From positions 744,001 to 808,000 of the forward strand of contig JAMPIT010000511.1 of assembly GCA_026261815.1 (NCBI GenBank): a stretch of DNA of 64,000 nucleotides. Direction: 5' to 3'. Position numbers and translations under genes: made by a program. Numbering within the stretch: the stretch's first letter is position 1; the number at the start of each line of letters is the position of its first letter. Source of the stretch: Monarcha castaneiventris obscurior (Eukaryota > Chordata > Aves > Passeriformes > Monarchidae). Below, in pieces: positions 11,901 to 22,385 of this stretch. The notes below the pieces were generated by a model that was given only the letters and a program-made list of their open reading frames with translations, was not told the origin of the DNA and ran no database searches.

Positions 11901-14900
11901 GATGAGCTGCTCTGTGCTGAGGCAGGTTCCCCACACAGATGTGTCAGGCATGTGGAATGCAGCGGGAATTCCTTCTAACCCTGACAGTCATCATCTCACA
12001 CCATATAATCTGGTTTAGTTTCCATCACTGTGCATGCGATTAACAGTGCTCAAACTGCCCAGCTGCCTCAGTCAGTCTGCCCCTGGGTTTTTCCCTGAGG
12101 GTTTGCTGCGGCCTGTTGTGCAGATGCTGATGTGCAGCTGTATGGCCAGGAGCCTGCTGCCCTTTCCCAGAGTCTCATCTTGTTCCTCAGAGTCCTCCCT
12201 AAAACCCCCTGGGGTCTCACTGGCTCTACCAGCACAGCCACATCATTCCCATCCCACACTGCTGCTCCTTCCCAGAGTCCCTTGGGAGACCATTGGTGCA
12301 GATGTGCCGGGCCATGTTCCCAACAGCAGCTGCAGGAATGTCCTCTTTGGTGTGTGATCCACAGGTGTCCCTTGCATGCACAGGTGGGAGATTTCCAGAA
12401 GGTCCAGGTAGCCGGAGGACTCCCTGAACTGAGTAATCTTCAATTAATACACTCCCACTTTTGTTCTGAACTGCAAATAATGCAGACTGAAGATTTAATC
12501 TTACTGAGGCCTTTTAATTAATGGATGGTGAGGTCTGCCAAGGTGTTAGTCACAGTTCTTTGTGACTGAAATCCCTGGAAAATTGCTGGAGACTCCTGGG
12601 TGGGCTCGCAGTTCAGTGGCTTCATGCTCTGTTGCTGTCCCTTTAGAGTCCCCATTTCCCTAGTTTTGCTGGGGTTGCTGATCCCAGGTGTGAGTGCCCA
12701 GCCTGGCACCACTGTGGGTGATCTTGGTCTGCATCCATCGTGTCCTGTGTTCTACAGGATCACTGACCCTGTTTCTAAGCACAGCTGGTCTGAACTTGCC
12801 TAGAGAAGCTGTGGCTGCCCCATCCCTGGAAGTGTCCAAGGCCAGGTGGATGGGGCTTGGAGCCACCTGGGATAGTGGAAGGTGTCCCTGCCCATGGCAG
12901 GAGGTGGGACTGGATGGGCTTTAAGGTCCCTTCCAACTCAAACCTTTCCATGATACTGTGATGGACAGTTTCTAGTGGCCTCATTATCTGCAGTGATTAA
13001 AAGTGTAGGTTTGTCACAGAGGTGAAGCAAAGACAGAGGTGGTGTGTGGCACTGCCTCATCTACTCCAGCATATTGACAAGTCACAAACTGTTCCCTGGT
13101 GCCCCTTCTGTTTCTCACCTCCAAGTGGGTGCTGTTCTCCTTGATTCCTCTCTGATGCATCAGCCACTGCATTTGGGTAACCATTGGCATAGCCCAGCCC
13201 CTCCTCCTCCCCCAGCAAGTGGGACATGCAGTGTTCAGCCTGTTCTTGAAGCACTGGATTGCTCCAAAGGTTCAAATGCCTTATTTGGGTGGTGAACATT
13301 GCACATTCTGTATTGTCAGTGAAGAGAGAAGGCTTCCATAACAGGTAATTCCAAGGAGGAGCCTTCATTAGGTTTCTACGAGATTGATTCCTAGTCTGCT
13401 TCAAAGTCTGTTCAGTTATCCCTTGGCCTTCGAATGGGTTGTGCCATCTGGATGCCAGAATTCTCCAGCCTCTTCCAGAAAAACACAGACAAGTGGGCAG
13501 GAATTGTGTCTGCGTGTGAGGGGGGTGATCCTTCCTTCAGCAGCTTGGTCTGGTTCTGTTCTCAGTCCAAGCAGAGAGCAATGAGGTGCGGTTTCAAATT
13601 CCATCTAGAAATTCATTCTTACCCTACAGCTAAAAGCTGTAACGAATGCATCCTCCTCCACTATGAAATTGAGGTGCAGGCAGGAATATTCACATTTCAG
13701 AGGATATATTTTAAGAATATGCACCTGAAATACTCAGATATTTAGTATTTCTTGAGCAAGGTACATCTTCCCATGGGGGCGAACTCTGTCTCAGGCAGCA
13801 GCTCCTGAACACTTCCCAGTTTGCCATATGGAAGGCTGTGAGCAGCAGTGGGGCATCTCCATTCACCCTGCATTTGGCAAGAAGCAGAGACGTGAGGAGG
13901 GGATCTCACATCTCACATTGTTTTTCCTCTTGCATCCAGTGGTGTTTGTGTGGCTTTTTGCTGAAACACTGCAGTCCCAGCACAGTGGGGACCTGCCTTC
14001 ACAGCCCATCACTTGCTGGAAGCAGTGGGTGTTCAGGAGTAGCGCAAATCACATTTGTGCTTGTGGCCAAACTCCCGTGTTTTAGCAGTAAATTGACACC
14101 GTTGAGTCTATTGCACTATTTGTTTAATTAAACTTTAATTATCTGCTCCCTGCCTCTCCGCCACTAATTGTGGCGTGTTTCCCTACAATGTGCCAACTGC
14201 CAGCCTTTAGTTAAATCCAACAATTTGTGTAAGGGAATCTGCCTAAGGATCAGCCACCTCCTCCTCTTCCACTGGTTGTCAGGGATGAAGGATCCTGGAT
14301 CGTGCATGAGTGCAGTTGTGCCACTTGCAGGAGCATCTTGTCTTCTGCTACAGATGACTCCCAGGGGCAGTATTCATTCCCCTCTTGCCTCATCTCCCTC
14401 TCCCTTCCCTGGAGGTGACATTCATTGAGCAGTTCCCTGTGTACTTGTATTTTTAGGAAAACCCTCAATCTCTTTTGCACTGACCCTGCCATGAAGCCCC
14501 CAGCTCTGCTGCAGTGTTACAGCCCAACCAGGCACTCACCTGTGCAGGGATAGGGAACCTGGGGATCAACGTGTGCCTTCAGTTTTACCTCCTGGGCAAA
14601 AAAACGTTGTGCCCCTAGGGCCTCATCTGTGCCCTCGGGTGTGTGGTCACCAGTATGTGAGAACAGGATCTCATGTTTGCAGAATGCATCACAGTGCACT
14701 CCTGTCATGGCAGTGTGTTAATTGTTGAGTGAAGTAATTTCTGGGGGTGAGTTTTGGATCCTCAGCCTTGCACTGACAGGAACCTGTGCATGTGCTCTCC
14801 CAAACTGGGCCCTGAAATTCCTTTTGCTGATGCCAGCCCCTGCTGTGAGAGCTCTGGGGTTTTTGGGAGCACAGACATGTGTTTGCCTGACCCAGCACAT

Positions 14901-17900
14901 CTGGGTGAGTGTCCCAGGACTTCCTGGCAGGCTGAAGCTCTCTGTCACCTCGGAAGGTGCTGGGTTTCCTTGGAGGGCTGAGATGCGCCGCTTGAACCTG
15001 TTCCCATGCCCACAGCCACTGTCCTGTGACAGCTCAGAGGGCTGGGCCCACTGACCCCTCTCCTGCCCCTGCCCTTCCCTGGCAGTCAGCACCCTTCCCC
15101 AGATGTTTAATGGGAAGTGTTTCGGGCTTTAAACAGAACTGTCCTGTTGAACAGGAGACCAAATGTAGTCGCTTGGAAGCAGCTACAGCGGAAACCCATT
15201 GGTGTAAGTGACACCCACAGGTGGGTCTGGCTGGGCAGGGGATCTCCAGCCAGCCCAGGCCAGGGCAGCTGGATCTGGTTTGCATCTGGTCTGGGGCTGA
15301 AATGCAATGGTGGGAGTGCAGGAGGAGTTTGAAGTTATTCAGGAATAGCCATGAGTCAGCAAACCATTCTTTATGCATCCAGAGCAGGTGAGAACACAGC
15401 TGTCCATGCAGGAAACAAGTGACACGTGGGCCAGCACAGGACAGGTCACCAGGAGTGACAGTCTTCACACCAGCAGTTTGTACATGAGATTTTAAGGCTG
15501 TGCTGCTGTTCCTGGGTACATCCCAGAGACCTAAAAGCAAAGAAAGGCAGCAGTGCCTCAAGTGCAGAGTGGCAAAGCCCCGGGTGGGAGCAGCGATTAC
15601 CCAGGTGATAACCCCACACCGGCCACACCGGGCTAGCCAACAGCCAGACAAGGGTTTCCCATTTCGTATCCTTATAATGTGAAGCCCTGGAAGGTCGGGG
15701 CTGGACCAGCTGAACTGGCCTCTGGGATCTCTGCTCAAACACAGACAGCAGGACAGGTGACATCAGAAGATCCCAGCTCTCACAGTAGTGCCATGGTTCA
15801 TAGAAACCAGAGCAAATAAGGTGTAGCTAGGAGAGGCTGCCCCAGTCAATGGTACCCAACATCTGCAGCACTTGTGAACTGCTTCAGGCTCTGGCAAGCT
15901 GCACTTCCCTTCAATGGAGTGTGGCAGCATCAGCTCAGTAGGGAATTTGGGAAAATCTCAACAGCTTTTGGGTCTCACAGGCTGCAGACCCTGCATGCTC
16001 AACACGATCCCAGTTCAGCATAGCGGGGCTGTGCTGGCTTCTCACCTGCTGCTCCTGTAGTCTGGGAAGTCCCAGGGAAGGAACTCAGGGCCTGGCCAGT
16101 GCAGTGGCTCAGGCTTCTTCACCCTTGTCACCTGCCGTGGTGTTCAAGTGGCAGCAGCTCAGGGCTGTGAGCTGCCCTCAGGGTCCCTACAGATGCTGGT
16201 GAGGAGCTGCAGCCACGTGTACTGGCAGGTCTGGAGTACACAGGCAACGCCCCTCGCCGTGGAGCTGCTTCCCTCCTTGGCAGGTGTTTCAAAGAACTCA
16301 GGTATTTGAGGGTGACTCATGAGGCACTAGGACCACCTGAGCTGAGACTCGGTTGTGCCATAGTAAAACCTACAGATGTGGCCCTGCAATGAAGCTGTCA
16401 CAGTGTTACAGCAGAGGCAGATCTTGCTGGCTCAGCCAGTACAACCTGTCACCCTGGACAGTCTCCTCAGCCCCTCCATCCCAATAGTGCCACAGACAGC
16501 TGCAAATTCAGTGCATTTCTGGAGCAGGTGAGGAAGCCAGTATTGCTCTAATACCCTGCCTGGGGAGAGCCCTCAGCCCAGGTCCTCCTGTGCATGTCCC
16601 AGCACAGGGAGTTAGCCCAGCAGGAGGTCAGGAGAGATGAGCAGCTCGTCACCAGCATGTTGCTTTTGGGGCCAGAGGAGCAGCACGGTGAGGGAGCATT
16701 GCCTGGCCCTCCTGCTCTGCATGTGTCTGACACCCCAATCCCAAACACCAGGGCCGTTCCCTTGCACAGTGATGCCGAGGATGTGCAGTGTGTGAGCGTC
16801 CCCTCCCCTCCCTGCTCAGGACTGTCTGTGAGTCCTGTGTCCACTGGCATCCAGATGGGACAGCCCTGCCCTACCCTGCCATGCCCCTTGGCCAGGGAGG
16901 GGCTCAGGGCAGTCAGGCCACAGGGCTGGGCCACAGCTGGTGGTGGCATAAACAGAGTAGCTGAACAGCAGAGCTGCTGCTCCAGTCTGGGACCACTGGA
17001 ACTGTGCTGGTTGGACTGGCATCGGCAGATGGTGACACCGTTTGCAGATTGGCAAACTGGTGAACACCAGGGCTCTGGCAGTGCCTGGTTTGATCCCTGT
17101 GCTGGGGAGAGACCAGCAAGGGGTCGGACCCAGCGAGTGCTGCCGCTGCTGTGGCTCTGCCCCACGTGGGAGCATGGGGCTGTGGCGTTCGGGTGCACTG
17201 ACTGCAGCTTGGTGCATTCCAGGTGAAACCTTTGTCCTGGGAGATGGCCTCCCAGGGCCCTTGGAGCCTCGCCTGGACCCCATGGACTCTGCCTTGAACT
17301 CTGTCAATTCATCCAGCCACAGCAGGAGCTCCAGAGACTATCGCCTGCCAGGATACAGGCACCTGCACCAGCCCTCTAGCCTCAGCCAGGGCAGCACCTC
17401 TGCCCTGCGCAGGCTTAGCTCTGGGGGTAAGAGCTCAGAACAGCCCTGCAACTGTAAATTGGGCAATAAAGGGCTAATCTAACTCCAGTTACACCTTTCT
17501 GACTTCAGCAAGTACCAGAGGCTGGGCTCTGTACAGCCAACCAAGTCTGTTAGGTGTGATGGCAGTGTGTCGGTGTGGACAGGTGACATTGCTCCTTTGG
17601 CTGGTGACTGGGGGGACCTGGAGGTCAGTGGGGAGAAAGGAATAGGCAGGAGCTGAACTGTGTCCAAGTGATAAATGGGTGTCTGAGTCCACAAGGATGG
17701 ATTGGGAATAGTCGGGGAGTCAAAAGTTGCCTGGTGGGGCTGGGAGGATGAGCAGATGCATGAATGACATTTGTCTGTATGGAGGAAGAGGGGCAGGAGA
17801 GCTGAACTGCTCATTGTGGGGTTGTAAATAGTGTCATTTTAGGTGTGTGGCATCAGTAAAAACCTCTGAAAAGCTCAGGCTGCTGGTGCCTCCCCCACAC

Positions 17901-20554
17901 ATTTACAGGCAGCTGAGACAAGGGGCTGTGCACGTTGGGAGCAGGAGCTGTGCCAGCTCAGGCTGTGCTTTTGGACAATGGGATGTCACCTGTGGGTTCA
18001 GTCCATCAGAAGATAAAGCCAGTGAAAACATAAACCAGCTTTGCCATGTTAAATATGTTACAGGTGTTGGGAGGGGAGGAGGAACCATGCGTGGGGAGAG
18101 ACGTGGGAATGGCAGGAGGATGTTCTGCTGAGGTGGGAAGTGTCAGCTGATGGACAAGGAGGAGTGGGAGCTGGGGACAAACAAGGGGAATGGGGGTTGA
18201 GAGAGGGGACAAGGGCTCAGTATAGAAGGCTGCCCTGAAAAGTCAGGCCTAAGGAGAGGGAATAAGACTTCGGTGCCAGACCTGCGCCACAGGAATCTGG
18301 GGCACAACTGGGACATGCCCCTTGCTGTGTCTCTGCCCTGCTGTGGGAGAGGAGCTGAGTGGTGGATTGAGGGGGAATGACTGCGGGGCGGTGCCAGGGA
18401 CCCCCAGTAACAGCTCTGTCTGCCATCCCCAGGGTCAGACAGGTACCTCGGCTCCCGGGACGTCTCCCGGCTCAGCAGCCGCGACCCCTCGTCCTGGACA
18501 GTGGAGGAGGTGATGCAGTTCATCCGCGAGTCAGACCCACAGCTGGGCCCCCACGCTGACCTCTTCCGAAAACACGTGAGTGCCACAGTTCATGCACAAA
18601 TGTGTGTGTGTGTGTGTGTGTGTGTGGTACATCTGGGAGGGGGCAAATCATACAAAGAAAATCCAGGAGAGTCAGAACACGGCAGCACTTCAGACCAGCT
18701 GGAGTTTTGTGCTTAATAAAAAGTTCCTCATAAATCCTGGTCATGCCCTGTCAGGGCTTGGATCCTTGTCAGAACCCCTCAGGGGCAGCCTGGGTGCATA
18801 TGGAGCCTCTGCAGTGAATCCCAGTGCTGAAAACACAAACTCTGCTCCTCCTGGAGTCTAATACTCACCTCGTGGCAAATTTCTTCTGGCAAGAAACACA
18901 TTCCAAATGGGATTCACGGAGTGTGTTGCTGCTCAACTCCTATAACAGGGAGTCTCTTAAGGCTCTGGTCCTTGTGCACATCTGTAAGGGTAAAACAGCT
19001 GCAGACGCAGCATGGAGTTTGTACCGTTACAGATACAAGAGAGGTTTGGCAGCTGCACATCCTAACCCCTGCAAGAACCATCTTCCCTCTGCCTTATTTG
19101 ATTAAGTCCATGTTCTGGTGCTGCTCATGAAGAGCAGTGGGAGCAAACACCCAGTGCTGTGTCCTGCTCTGGGCTGGGCTGACACAACACTTCTGGTTTT
19201 AATTAGTTCTATTTTAGAAACACCAGTAATTGAAAAATGTTTGTTTTAATTATGCAAAAGCTGCCAAGGGACAGAAGTGCCCAGGATTGGCAGTCTTGAT
19301 GAGAATCTTGCTTTCATCTGTGGAAGGGAAAAACAGATCAAACCTGGTACTGGAGACCCCTGGAGATGTCACCAACCTGAAAGCAACTGAGCATTGACAT
19401 AGGACAAGATTTTCTGTTGTTCAAGGTCGTGATTTTTATTTTTCACTTTTAAGTCCATTAACACTTTCTTCATGGAAAACTTTCCAGTGCAAAGCTCTGG
19501 ACCCAGCCTGGACTGGGTCATGGACAGGAGTGTTACAAGGGGCCGGGAGACTTCCACTTGCAAATGCCAAGTACAAAGCTGTTCTCTGGTTATTCTAAGC
19601 TTCATGATCCATCCCCTCCTTAGTCTCAGGAGGGACACATCTGGCTCTGCTGTAAAGCATCAGATGCTTTGAAAGCTGCTGTGTTGGAATCAGCCCCAGA
19701 GGGGATGAGGAGCTCCACCACTCTCTGCCAGTGGCTGGGACTGTGCTGTGAAGCTCCAGAATTAGAACCACAGAATCATTCAGGTTGGAAAAGCCCTCTG
19801 CGGTCATACAGTCCAACATTCCCCCAGCACTGCCAAGGCCACCACTAAACCATTTTCCTAAGTGCTACATCCATACATTTTTTGAACACTTCAAGGATGG
19901 TGATTTCAGCCTGTGCCAGTGCCTGACCATCCTTTCAGGGAAGAAATTTTTCCTACTATCCAGTCACAGAGCATAGGCTCTTTGGGTTTCGGGATCTGTT
20001 CCCTCACCTCCATCTTCAGCTGTGACTTCAGGGCTCTGTGTGTCTCAGCAGAGCTGTCACCATCGATGCATCCTCTGCCAGATTTCTCCTGTGCTGGGAT
20101 GACAATGCCTTGGAGTAAGCGATTGCTCCCCTGCATTGCCACTGCCTCTGTCATTCCCCTGTCAGTGAAACCTCCCTTCAGGACGTGCTGGCCCTCTGGC
20201 AATGGCTCCTGGGGGTTGATCACCCAGCAGAATTCCCACTGCGCACATGGGTCCGGGGCTGCAGCGGGGTGGATGTCCCTCCTGTGCTGTCCCTCCTGGG
20301 GTGTCCGTACTGGGATGCTGCTGAGCAGGGCTCTCTCACCCTGCTGTTCCCTTTTGGGCCCAGCCTGGCTCGGGCAGGGCTGGGGTTCCCAGGTGCCACC
20401 ACAAGCACTGTCATTCACCTCCCTGCAGGAGATCGACGGGAAAGCCCTGCTCTTGCTGCGGAGTGACATGATGATGAAATACATGGGGCTGAAGCTGGGG
20501 CCAGCCCTGAAGCTCACTTACCACATCGACAAGCTAAAGCAAGGCAAGTTCTGA
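2735..20554 (+). CDS. SCMH1: SCMH1, C-terminal part (Scm polycomb group protein homolog 1); 8 exons, 5' end outside window
   Basis: SCMH1 is the vertebrate homologue of Drosophila Sex comb on midleg, a nuclear Polycomb-group protein that associates with PRC1 through its SAM domain. Exons joined by GT-AG splicing with matching phases are 2735-2967, 3524-3650, 4669-4869, 5515-5700, 11614-11745 (probable cassette), 17223-17426, 18433-18575 and 20429-20554, giving about 450 residues. They encode, in order, a basic linker, the SLED domain (starts VCIYLNKNG, ends about FGNQPF), a Ser/Pro-rich linker and the SAM domain, ending KLKQGKF-stop. The protein agrees closely with human SCMH1 as I remember it. 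The first exon here begins with two bases that complete a Val codon, so the preceding exon, which should carry the end of the MBT repeats, ends in phase 1 and lies left of position 1. No frameshift or internal stop is seen. The identification is secure; isoform choice is inferred. Confidence 0.96.
2968..3523 (+). other. SCMH1: SCMH1 intron
   Basis: A 556-bp intron between two linker exons. I see no repeat or other feature in it. Confidence 0.85.
3524..3650 (+). CDS. SCMH1: SCMH1 exon: Pro/Thr/Ser-rich linker
   Basis: The acceptor is TTTTTCTGCAG and the donor is ACAG|GTAAGG. The 42 codons plus one base begin [11 protein letters not shown] and continue through [10 protein letters not shown] to SSAMQAPT. 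This finishes the basic stretch of the previous exon and leads into the SLED domain. The exon ends in phase 1. Confidence 0.95.
3651..4668 (+). other. SCMH1: SCMH1 intron
   Basis: An intron of about 1 kb. No element recognised. Confidence 0.85.
4669..4869 (+). CDS. SCMH1: SCMH1 exon: SLED domain, first half
   Basis: The acceptor is CATCTTGGCAG and the donor is CTCAG|GTGAGA. The 201 bp encode [19 protein letters not shown] through [10 protein letters not shown]. This is the N-terminal half of the SLED (Scm-like embedded) domain, which binds DNA in SCML2 by published structural work. It looks almost identical to the mammalian protein. Confidence 0.96.
4870..5514 (+). other. SCMH1: SCMH1 intron with CpG-rich block
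   Basis: A 645-bp intron inside the SLED domain. Its 3' half, about 5245-5480, is rich in CpG, unlike the neighbouring introns. It ends in a normal acceptor. Confidence 0.8.
5515..5700 (+). CDS. SCMH1: SCMH1 exon: SLED domain, second half
   Basis: The acceptor is TTCTGTCTCCAG and the donor is ACCAG|GTAGGA. The 186 bp encode [17 protein letters not shown] through [12 protein letters not shown], then a less conserved tail ([18 protein letters not shown]). The exon ends in phase 1, so it can splice to either the 11614 exon or the 17223 exon without changing frame. Confidence 0.95.
5701..11613 (+). other. SCMH1: SCMH1 large intron
   Basis: A 5.9-kb intron upstream of the cassette exon. It carries one minus-strand CR1 fragment (about 9221-9441). 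A 225-codon open frame at 8789-9466 runs into that CR1 and has no recognisable domain. I see no further exon. Confidence 0.75.
9221..9441 (-). mobile_element. CR1 LINE 3' fragment
   Basis: It begins AATCCCAGAATGGTTTGGGT on the plus strand and reads through TTGGAAGGGACCTTAAAGC, CCATGGGCAGGGACACCTT and GGATCCAGGGGCAGCC, up to GGGAAGATTTTCTTCC. This is a well-preserved 3' end, reversed relative to SCMH1. Confidence 0.93.
11614..11745 (+). CDS. SCMH1: SCMH1 probable cassette exon (Ser/Pro-rich, 44 codons)
   Basis: A pyrimidine-rich acceptor (TTCTCTTTTCCTAG) and a strong donor (GGAAG|GTGAGC) bound exactly 132 bp. The phase is 1 at both ends, matching the exons on either side, so inclusion adds 44 residues and skipping keeps frame. 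The peptide starts [11 protein letters not shown], contains the basic RGTKRYS and proline-directed SPPYS and LSPKLPK sites, and ends KNDRHPLE. I do not recall this segment in human SCMH1, where LPG runs straight into ETFVLG. Exon status is inferred from splice sites, phase and composition; transcript evidence is not available here. Confidence 0.72.
11746..17222 (+). other. SCMH1: SCMH1 large intron
   Basis: A 5.5-kb intron after the cassette exon. It carries one plus-strand CR1 fragment (about 12800-12964). Long open frames on both strands at 16548-17226 reflect GC-rich composition and show no known domain. Confidence 0.75.
12800..12964 (+). mobile_element. CR1 LINE 3' fragment
   Basis: Sense orientation: AGAGAAGCTGTGGCTGCCCC, GGAAGTGTCCAAGGCCAGG, GATAGTGGAAGGTGTCCC, CTTTAAGGTCCCTTCCAAC, and a tail like CCATGATACTGTGATG. 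Confidence 0.92.
17223..17426 (+). CDS. SCMH1: SCMH1 exon: Ser-rich linker before SAM
   Basis: The acceptor is GGTGCATTCCAG and the donor is TGGGG|GTAAGA. The 204 bp encode [19 protein letters not shown] and then a serine-rich stretch ([12 protein letters not shown]) up to [15 protein letters not shown] matches the mammalian protein; the rest is divergent, as expected for a disordered linker. The exon starts and ends in phase 1. Confidence 0.93.
17427..18432 (+). other. SCMH1: SCMH1 intron
   Basis: An intron of about 1 kb before the SAM exons. As I recall, mammalian SCMH1 isoforms carry an additional segment at this junction (containing SFWKLNRSPG). I looked for it and saw nothing equivalent here. 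Confidence 0.75.
18433..18575 (+). CDS. SCMH1: SCMH1 exon: start of SAM domain
   Basis: The acceptor is TGCCATCCCCAG and the donor is AACAC|GTGAGT. The 143 bp encode [15 protein letters not shown], then the SAM domain start ([15 protein letters not shown]) through [10 protein letters not shown]. The exon ends on a codon boundary. Its length is not a multiple of three, so skipping it would break the frame. A TG repeat follows 25 bases after the exon. Confidence 0.96.
18601..18626 (+). repeat. (TG)13 microsatellite
   Basis: An uninterrupted run of 26 bp of TG starts 25 bases after the 5' splice site of the 18433-18575 exon. It is likely polymorphic in length. Confidence 0.97.
19765..19962 (-). 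mobile_element. CR1-like LINE 3' fragment (older subfamily)
   Basis: The plus strand reads ACCACAGAATCATTCAGGTT, then GTCCAACATTCCCCCAGCAC, CACTTCAAGGATGGTGATTT and CCTTTCAGGGAAGAAATTTT. This is the reverse complement of a diverged CR1 3' end, of a different subfamily from the GGGCAGGGACACC copies. Confidence 0.85.
20429..20554 (+). CDS. SCMH1: SCMH1 terminal coding exon: end of SAM domain
   Basis: The acceptor is CACCTCCCTGCAG. The 42 codons including stop encode [20 protein letters not shown] through [11 protein letters not shown], then TGA at 20552-20554. This is the second half of the SAM domain that polymerises and pairs with other Polycomb SAM proteins such as PHC. It is nearly identical to mammals. 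Confidence 0.97.
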   Translation, partial: EIDGKALLLLRSDMMMKYMGLKLGPALKLTYHIDKLKQGKF

Positions 20555-22131
20555 GAGGACTCCTGGCAGGATGGATGTTGGAAGCTCCGCTCCCGGCCGT
20601 CCCCACCCGCGCTCACCTGCCGACAGGTTCGCATGCACACACCCCTTCCGCCGCAGACGGACGCTCCCGACCGACGCCCGGCCGGGCCCCGCCCGCCCTG
20701 GCCAGGCCCCGACGGGTGCTCAGGAGGAGCCCGGCACAGCTAGGCTTTGCACCAGACTTGAGCTGTGGGCGTTGGAAGCGGAGGGTCTCTCCCTGCTGCC
20801 CAGCCAGCACTTCTCCGTGGGCTCACGGTCCTGCTTTCCTGGGATGGAGCAGCACTCTGGGCAGTGCCCGTGGGGACTGGGCACATGCAGCCGCTCCTCT
20901 CCGTGGCTCAGCACTCCCTGCCACGCCTGCTCGGGGCAGCCCCTGGGAGGGGGGCTAGACGAGCCTGCCCAGCCTCAAGGGGCTCAGTGCCCCCAGCCCG
21001 CCCTCAGCTCTGTGGCGGAGCAGCGAGCTCAGAGCATTGTCCACCCAGCCCCGTCTTCCGCACTGGGGGAGCCCATCCACCTGGCTCTGCCTGCCCCCAG
21101 CTCCTGAGCTGGCTCCAGTTGGGCACACTGGGCCGGGGGTGGAGGCCTCCGTATTTATTCCAGACTGGGGAGGCCATCTGGGAGTGTGGAGTGAGCTGGG
21201 ACAGCTGAGGAGCGGGGTTGGGCCTGGCGTGCCATGGCACTGATGGCCCTGGGCTGGTGTTGGAGGCTGCCTGGATGCTGCAGGACTCGGCTGATCTTTC
21301 TCTCTTTTTTTTATTATTTTTTTTTATTTTGGATTTTTTTTTTACTAAGGAGTTGTCTGTTTCAAACGATGAGATGATTTTTCTACCTGTGTTGAACTCA
21401 CAACTCTTCATGATTTTTAGCCAGAGCTGCTAAGGTTTGTCTTCCCAGGGGCTCTCCTGCTCCTCTAGAGTTTCGGTCTGTCCAGCTCAGCGTGTGCAAG
21501 AGGGTTTTGGGTTTGGCCACAGCATGCCGGGGTGGTGACCTGTCCCGCCATCACTCTTCTGCGAGGGCTTTGCCCTGCCCCAGGCACCTGTTGGTCTCAG
21601 GCAGTTTAATGTATTTATTTTTGATGGCACTTGAGTGGTTCCAGTGGTCCCAGACATGTTTCTGCAGCTGCACGAGGAGTGTCGGAGTGGAGCCACCAGC
21701 TGTGCCACCACGGTGTCCCTTGGGCAGCAGCTGCCACCTCGGGGCTGCCTGCGGGGCAGGGGCTGCCCGGACATCACTGGCACCAGCCTGGCCTGAGCTG
21801 GGACAGGGCTGATGGGGCCTGGCTGACAGGACAGGGCTGATGGGGCCAGCACGGGCTGTCCCCAGTGTGTGCCCACACACGCACCTCAGCACGGACCCAC
21901 ACACACACACTTCCTCTGCAGTGACCAAAGGGCTGCGACAGAATCTCCACTCCAAGCACTTCCTTCTCCTGTCCTTAGCTCACCCTCTGCATCCAGAGCC
22001 GCAGCTCACACCCTCCCCTGCAGCCTCGAGGGCCTGGCCAGCAGCAGGACGGGCCCCTGTGGTGACCAACCCTCCAGGCTCTTGCACTGAGTCAGGTTTA
22101 CCCCTAAGGGGCAAAGTTGCAAAAAAACAAA

Positions 22132-22137
22132 AATAAA
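22132..22137 (+). terminator. SCMH1: SCMH1 proximal poly(A) signal AATAAA (candidate)
   Basis: A canonical AATAAA in an A-rich context follows a run of seven A. It could give a 3' UTR of about 1.6 kb. Whether it is used cannot be told from sequence. Confidence 0.45.
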
Positions 22138-22363
22138 ATTCCCCAAACCCCAAAGTAATAAAAAAGCAAAATGGCTTTTTGTCCTATAGCGCAGCCTGTG
22201 CTGCTGGGCCGGGGCTGGGGGCTCCGGCTGCTCACAGAGCCCCTCGCTCACAGCACGACCAGGGACCCCTCGGTGTGAGCCAGCGTCGGTCCCGCTGCAG
22301 CCAGGCCCTGGCGGGGTCAGCCAGTGCTTTCCTCTGCACTTATTTTACGTTGATTTGTTTATA

Positions 22364-22369
22364 AATAAA
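22364..22369 (+). terminator. SCMH1: SCMH1 distal poly(A) signal AATAAA
   Basis: The canonical AATAAA sits in TTTATAAATAAAAGG, after an AT-rich stretch and before a U/G-rich element (CTGTTTGTGC). A 3' end about 15-20 bases downstream is likely. It is followed at once by the GC-rich minisatellite. Confidence 0.7.
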
Positions 22370-22385
22370 AGGATACCAAGTTCCT

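Larger units (their letters stand above)
18576..20428 (+). other. SCMH1: SCMH1 intron within the SAM domain
   Basis: A 1.85-kb intron that begins with a TG microsatellite and holds one minus-strand CR1-like fragment near 19765-19962. Confidence 0.85.
20555..22385 (+). other. SCMH1: SCMH1 3' UTR
   Basis: This runs from the stop codon to the last poly(A) signal. The first about 180 bp are CpG-rich. A T-rich tract lies at 21301-21352 and a short CA repeat at about 21897-21910. Two AATAAA signals are present, at 22132-22137 and 22364-22369. The end point is inferred from the distal signal. Confidence 0.75.

Noticed and set aside
15034..15738. 234-codon open frame on the minus strand in an SCMH1 intron
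   Set aside because: No domain, no partner exons, low-complexity Trp/Cys/Ser-rich translation typical of non-coding GC-rich DNA.
16548..17226. Long open frames on both strands just before the 17223 exon
   Set aside because: Both strands are open over the same DNA, which points to composition. The plus frame enters the exon in the wrong frame for SCMH1.
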